Under the pieces are notes generated by a model. The model was not told where the DNA came from. It worked only from the letters and a program-made list of their open reading frames with translations, and made no database searches. The position numbers were made by a program, and so were the translations under genes. 8,489 nucleotides of DNA from Acidobacteriaceae bacterium (GTDB taxonomy: Bacteria > Acidobacteriota > Terriglobia > Terriglobales > Acidobacteriaceae): positions 1-8,489 of the forward strand of contig PLBX01000561.1 in the NCBI GenBank assembly GCA_003135495.1, read 5' to 3'. Below, one piece after another: positions 6,022 through 8,489 of this stretch (positions are counted from its first letter, which is position 1; each line of letters starts with the position of its first letter).

Positions 6022-6438
6022 TCAAACAAGTACGCTCCCCCGCGCTCGATATGTCTTGAGATAAGAACTTGCGAGCCTAAGCACACGCGAGTCCGAGTGC
6101 GCTGCCAACCAAACACCGCTAAATAAATCGTAGATCAGCTCTCCATGTTCAACCGGCGCATGCCCCCGCTCGCACACAAAGCAGAGAGTAAGTCTCTCGC
6201 GGCTAACACGGGCAACTGAAAACCGTATCGCATCCCAATCCCGGCCGAGCGGAAGATGGGGACACGCCGCCGCATTACCGAGATTGCAAAAATCGCGCGT
6301 GTGTTCATCGGACGCAGGCAGTTCGCTGCCCGACCCGAGACAATTCCCCTTCCACCCCGCTCCCAGCGGCAACCGCGAAGGATGCGGCCACCACCCGTCA
6401 CTCACCATTTCCACCGGCACAAAATACGGGCAAGCCAA
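6022..6438 (-). CDS. Conserved Cys-rich hypothetical protein, TTG start
   Basis: This 138-residue protein resembles, from memory, an uncharacterised family that begins xACPYFxP and carries HPSRLPLG, CNLG and a (V/L)CERGHxPVEHG motif. No function is known to me. Here the elements are ACPYFVP (2-8), WPHPSRLPLGAGW (17-29), C33, CNLGNAAACP (51-60), DAIRFSV (69-75) and FVCERGHAPVEHG (87-99). Cysteines 3, 33, 51 and 59 are spaced as a possible four-ligand metal or Fe-S site; C86 and C89 are two more. It has no signal peptide and no membrane helix, so it is probably cytoplasmic. The TTG start is well supported: GAGGAG lies 5 nt upstream, and an in-frame TGA at 6450-6448 rules out any earlier start. 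It is divergent from the TPR gene. Its downstream neighbour on the same strand is the thioesterase gene, 134 bp away. Confidence 0.75.
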   Translation of the reverse strand: MACPYFVPVEMVSDGWWPHPSRLPLGAGWKGNCLGSGSELPASDEHTRDFCNLGNAAACPHLPLGRDWDAIRFSVARVSRERLTLCFVCERGHAPVEHGELIYDLFSGVWLAAHSDSRVLRLASSYLKTYRARGSVLV

Positions 6439-6443
6439 ATTGT

Positions 6444-6467
6444 CTCCTCAAAAGAACAGCCATTGTA
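6444..6467 (-). promoter_or_regulatory. Shine-Dalgarno deciding the TTG start, with an upstream -10-like box
   Basis: On the minus strand GAGGAG (6449-6444) is 5 nt before the TTG codon at 6438 and overlaps an in-frame TGA, so translation must begin at the TTG. TACAAT (6467-6462) differs from TATAAT at one base and would start transcription near 6455, leaving a leader of about 17 nt that just includes the ribosome-binding site. No convincing -35 box is seen, so the promoter part is weak. Confidence 0.5.
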
Positions 6468-6555
6468 ACGCGGGACGTGACAGGAATGCCGTGATATGAA
6501 TGAGTGGAGAAAAAAGTGTTTTACTTGTAGCTGCAAAGACTCGAATTTGCTGAGC

Positions 6556-6579
6556 ACCGAGAACTGACAACCGAGAACT
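6556..6579 (+). repeat. 14-bp-period intergenic repeat, copy 2
   Basis: ACCGAGAACT occurs at 6556-6565 and 6570-6579, identical and separated by GACA. Period and spacer match copy 1 (ACTGAAAGCT-CACA-ACTGAAAGCT at 2837-2860). The last base is 5 nt before the TPR start codon, so the repeat occupies the ribosome-binding region of that gene. Confidence 0.65.
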
Positions 6580-6584
6580 CCCTT

Positions 6585-6896
6585 ATGGACCGCATAGCCA
6601 TGTTAAGTCAAATCCTCGCCGCGAACCCCGATGATTCCTTTGCCCGCTACGGCTTGGCGCAAGAATATTCGAATGCCGGCCAGATCGATCACGCATTACA
6701 GGAATTTAAAACGTTGATCGAAAAAAATCCCGATTACACGCCAGCATACTTCATGGCCGCGCAAACACTAGCCAAAGCCGACCGCATAGACGAAGCAAAA
6801 CGCATGCTGGTAGACGGCATCTCTTCCGCAAGACGCACCAGCAATACCCACGCCCAATCAGAAATGACCGCCATGCTGGAAGAACTAACCCAATGA
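6585..6896 (+). CDS. Small tetratricopeptide-repeat protein
   Basis: This 103-residue soluble protein is made almost wholly of helical TPR units. TPR 1 spans about residues 17-50 (SFARYGLAQEYSNAGQIDHA followed by LQEFKTLIEKNP), with the usual small, aromatic and proline positions: G23, Y28, A37, F41, P49. TPR 2 spans about 51-84 (YTPAYFMAAQTLAKADRIDE then AKRMLVDGI). A charged capping helix ends the protein (QSEMTAMLEEL). TPR arrays mediate protein-protein contacts, but no partner can be named and no catalytic residue is seen. There is no signal peptide, so it is probably cytoplasmic. The start ATG at 6585 lacks a clear Shine-Dalgarno; the second in-frame ATG (6600) is less likely because it removes part of the first helix. 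Small TPR proteins like this are common in Acidobacteriota. Confidence 0.85.
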   Translation: MDRIAMLSQILAANPDDSFARYGLAQEYSNAGQIDHALQEFKTLIEKNPDYTPAYFMAAQTLAKADRIDEAKRMLVDGISSARRTSNTHAQSEMTAMLEELTQ

Positions 6897-6911
6897 TCAC
6901 CTCACGTAGCT

Positions 6912-6929
6912 GCGGACACATTCGTCCGC
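6912..6929 (+). repeat. GC-rich hairpin after the TPR gene
   Basis: GCGGAC (6912-6917) and GTCCGC (6924-6929) form a perfect 6-bp stem with a 6-nt loop, 15 nt after the TPR stop codon. The place suits a terminator, but no T-run follows. It may instead be another dispersed palindrome. Confidence 0.4.
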
Positions 6930-6992
6930 CCCTCGCGAAGCGCAACAGTGCAGCGCAATCGTCGAACCATATCCCAGAGTCGTTAATCTGAC

Positions 6993-7035
6993 AGCTCGAA
7001 GTGACAGCCGAAAACTGAAAAATAAAAGCTGAGAC
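6993..7035 (+). repeat. 14-bp-period intergenic repeat, copy 3 (degenerate, about three units)
   Basis: Read in 14-bp steps the sequence is AGCTCGAAGT-GACA (6993-7006), GCCGAAAACT-GAAA (7007-7020) and AATAAAAGCT-GAGA (7021-7034). These follow the consensus of the copies at 2837 and 6556 with several mismatches. AAAGCTGAGAC at 7025-7035 is identical to 2855-2865. It lies between the TPR gene and the PD40 gene. Confidence 0.5.
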
Positions 7036-7053
7036 TGAGAGGTGAAATCTAAG

Positions 7054-7078
7054 AGCACCCTTAGTGCTAAACTTTTTT
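7054..7078 (+). promoter_or_regulatory. Extended -10 promoter or short terminator before the PD40 gene
   Basis: Two readings are possible. AGCAC (7054-7058) and GTGCT (7064-7068) make a 5-bp stem followed by AAAC and six T (7073-7078), like a weak intrinsic terminator. Alternatively TGCTAAACT (7065-7073) is an extended -10 (TGnTAAACT, four of six for the hexamer) that would start transcription near 7080, just before the ribosome-binding site GGAGG (7086-7090). I favour the promoter because the next gene starts at 7095, but no -35 box supports it. Confidence 0.3.
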
Positions 7079-7094
7079 GTTCCGCGGAGGCCCG

Positions 7095-8387
7095 ATGCGC
7101 CGTCTTTCTTTTTTCCTGCTTCTCCTTTGCAGCGTTCCGATTTTTACTCTCCCAACTCAAGCGCAAGCCATGCGCCCCTTCACCTTCGAAGACATGATGA
7201 AGCTGAAGCGAATAGGCGACCCCCAGCCGTCACCCAACGGCAAGTGGGTGCTCTTCGCCGCGGTAGACGTCGATCTAGCCGCAAACAAAAAAACATCCCA
7301 CATCTGGATCGTTCCCCTAAACACAAACAATGGAGCGACGGGCGTCTCGCCCGTCCACCCCGGCCCTGGAACGCCAACTACTGAGCGCGTCCTAATCCCC
7401 GAGCAGGACGGCGACCGTCCGCGCTGGTCACCCGACGGCAAGCACTTCGCCTTCATCTCCAATAAAGAAGGCGGCGGCCAGGTCTGGATCGCCGATTTCA
7501 ACACCGCCGACGGCACAGTCACACGCGCGCACAAATTAACTTCGATTGCCACCGAAGCCGGAGGCGAACTCTGGTCGCCCGACGGCAAGAATATTCTCTT
7601 CACCTCGGACGTCTACCCCGAATGCGACGGAGTCCCGGACGCCGAGGCGGCATGCAACGCAAAAAAATTGAAAGAGATTGAAGATTCGAAGGTCAAGGCC
7701 ATCATCTTCGATCGACTGCTGTATCGTCACTGGACTTCTTACAAGCGCGGCATGCGCAGTCATATTTTTGTTACTTCCGCTGACGGCGGTGCGCCTCCGC
7801 GCGATCTGACGCCCGGCGACTACGACGCGCCCGAATTTTCGCTCGGCGGGCAGGACGACTACGCCTTCTCGCCCGATGGGCAAGAAGTTTGTTACACCTC
7901 GAATCATGATGAAGTCGGGGCCCTTAGTACCAATAACGATCTGTTTACCGTTCCGGTGAACGGTGGAGCGGCGAAGAAGATCACCGACAACCCTGCGAGC
8001 GATTCGACTCCCCTTTATTCGCCGGATGGAAAATATATTTATTTCAATTCGGTGCGCACCGGCATGATGCAGATCTGGCGCATGCACCCGGACGGTAGCG
8101 CGCAGGAGCAAGTGACCTCGGACAATCTGAACAATTGGTTTCCGCACATTTCGCCGGACGGGCAATGGCTGGTTTTTCTGTCGTACGGAAAAGAAGTGGA
8201 AGGCCATCCGGAGAATAAAGACGTGATGCTGAGAATCATGCCGCTGAAAGACGGCAAGATTGACGGAAAAATCGAAGTGCTAGCCAAGCTTTTCGGAGGG
8301 CAGGGAACTATCAACGTGCCGTCGTGGTCGCCCGATAGTAAGCAACTGGCGTTTGTCAGCTACGAGCTGATTCCTAAGGCGGAATAA
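7095..8387 (+). CDS. Secreted PD40 beta-propeller protein, apparent S9-peptidase/TolB-like chimera
   Basis: 430 residues. GGAGG at 7086-7090 marks the ATG at 7095 rather than the in-frame TTG at 7077. Residues 1-25 are a Sec signal peptide (RR, hydrophobic core, AQA cleavage site), so the protein is exported. PD40 blade motifs occur at PSPNGK (45-50), WSPDGK (111-116), WSPDGK (160-165), FSPDGQ (258-263), YSPDGK (308-313), ISPDGQ (352-357) and WSPDSK (411-416). Residues 26-307 read like the N-terminal propeller of Acidobacteriota S9 peptidases: FTFEDMMKLKRIGDP, IFDRLLYRHWTSYKRG, and GDYDAPEFSLGGQDDYAFSP. From about 315 the text reads like TolB-family proteins: IYFNSVRTGMMQIWRM, NNWFPHISPDG, and LFGGQGTINVPSWSPDS. 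The alpha/beta-hydrolase domain with the GxSxGG serine that completes S9 peptidases (about 680-700 residues) is absent, so peptidase activity is not expected. A dispersed palindrome encodes residues 80-88. Function is unknown; a binding propeller is inferred. Confidence 0.85.
   Translation: MRRLSFFLLLLCSVPIFTLPTQAQAMRPFTFEDMMKLKRIGDPQPSPNGKWVLFAAVDVDLAANKKTSHIWIVPLNTNNGATGVSPVHPGPGTPTTERVLIPEQDGDRPRWSPDGKHFAFISNKEGGGQVWIADFNTADGTVTRAHKLTSIATEAGGELWSPDGKNILFTSDVYPECDGVPDAEAACNAKKLKEIEDSKVKAIIFDRLLYRHWTSYKRGMRSHIFVTSADGGAPPRDLTPGDYDAPEFSLGGQDDYAFSPDGQEVCYTSNHDEVGALSTNNDLFTVPVNGGAAKKITDNPASDSTPLYSPDGKYIYFNSVRTGMMQIWRMHPDGSAQEQVTSDNLNNWFPHISPDGQWLVFLSYGKEVEGHPENKDVMLRIMPLKDGKIDGKIEVLAKLFGGQGTINVPSWSPDSKQLAFVSYELIPKAE
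7331..7357 (+). repeat. Dispersed GC-rich palindrome inside the PD40 coding region
   Basis: GACGGGCG (7337-7344) pairs with CGCCCGTC (7348-7355) around TCT and is flanked by TGGAGC and CA. It is the sister of the intergenic palindrome at 371-396. It is read in frame as GATGVSPVH (residues 80-88), between the blade ending HIWIVPL and the next blade's WSPDGK, where related proteins have a short variable loop. The reading frame is kept. Confidence 0.65.
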
Positions 8388-8434
8388 TCGCGCAACGATT
8401 GGAGCAAGTTCAGTGACCGAGCTGGCTTGCGCGA
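8388..8434 (+). repeat. Inverted repeat directly after the PD40 stop codon
   Basis: TCGCGCAA (8388-8395) begins right after the TAA and is matched by TTGCGCGA (8427-8434), a perfect 8-bp inverted repeat with a 31-nt spacer. It could form a long-loop terminator stem or mark the ends of a small inserted repeat. No T-run follows. Confidence 0.45.
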
Positions 8435-8435
8435 T

Positions 8436-8489
8436 GGATCGAAGAGAGATCCCTCCACTGCGCGGGCCGACTTCTTCGCAGGAGCGAAG
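8436..8489. repeat. Hairpin cluster at the right edge, possible dispersed repeat
   Basis: GGATC (8436-8440) pairs with GATCC (8448-8452), and CTTCGC (8474-8479) pairs perfectly with GCGAAG (8484-8489) around AGGA, reaching the window end. AGATCCCTC followed by a GC-rich stretch recalls the opposite strand of the GTCATCC-type repeat at 5946-5974, but the match is partial. I see no gene in the last 102 bases. Confidence 0.4.

Noticed and set aside
1892..6438. A single five-gene operon from the Cys-rich gene through mrp
   Set aside because: Only cydA-cydB are tightly linked. The other gaps are 116-134 bp with repeats or promoter-like boxes, so a single transcript is not supported.
7077..7094. 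TTG at 7077 as the start of the PD40 protein
   Set aside because: It would put six residues before the signal peptide, and the GGAGG at 7086-7090 would fall inside the coding region; this points to the ATG at 7095.
7536..8207. Minus-strand 223-codon open frame
   Set aside because: Antisense to the PD40 gene and without recognisable motifs; the plus-strand reading has repeated SPDGK blades.

Overview
The window looks like a chromosomal segment of an Acidobacteriota-type bacterium, perhaps a Koribacter/Sulfotelmatobacter-like Terriglobia member. This is inference from three things. One is the style of the proteins: a lipoprotein with a bacterial Ig-like domain, an S9/TolB-type PD40 protein, and a Cys-rich hypothetical protein. 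The second is a preference for C-ending codons. The third is the many short dispersed palindromes and repeats between genes, of kinds I associate with such genomes. No rRNA, tRNA, CRISPR array, transposase or phage gene is visible.

Layout: the left edge holds the 5' end of a minus-strand lipoprotein gene (1-275). After a repeat-rich divergent intergenic region comes a plus-strand FAD-dependent oxidoreductase of the sarcosine oxidase/N-methyltryptophan oxidase family (573-1733). A convergent spacer of dispersed-repeat sequence (1734-1891) separates it from a minus-strand run. Read in the direction of transcription, that run is: a Cys-rich conserved hypothetical protein with a TTG start (6438-6022), a hotdog-fold acyl-CoA thioesterase (5887-5381), cydA (5264-3909), cydB (3906-2872) and an Mrp/NBP35-type Fe-S carrier ATPase (2740-1892). 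The right end is plus-strand: a small TPR protein (6585-6896) and a secreted PD40 beta-propeller protein (7095-8387).

How they work together: cydA and cydB are 2 nt apart and encode a bd-type quinol oxidase with a short Q-loop. The other genes in the minus-strand run are separated by 116-134 bp gaps that contain repeats or possible promoters, so one long operon is not assured. mrp has a perfect TATAAT placed so that its transcript may begin at its own ATG.

Points most worth a second look: (1) the PD40 protein looks like a chimera, with an S9-peptidase-like N-terminal part joined inside a propeller blade to a TolB-like C-terminal part; (2) a dispersed GC-rich palindrome sits in frame inside that gene, with a sister copy in the intergenic region near 371-411; (3) a 14-bp-period repeat family (consensus ACYGARARCT + SACA) occurs in three intergenic places; (4) a hydrophobic 34-codon open frame without a good start lies just after cydB and is cut on its upstream side by one of those repeats.
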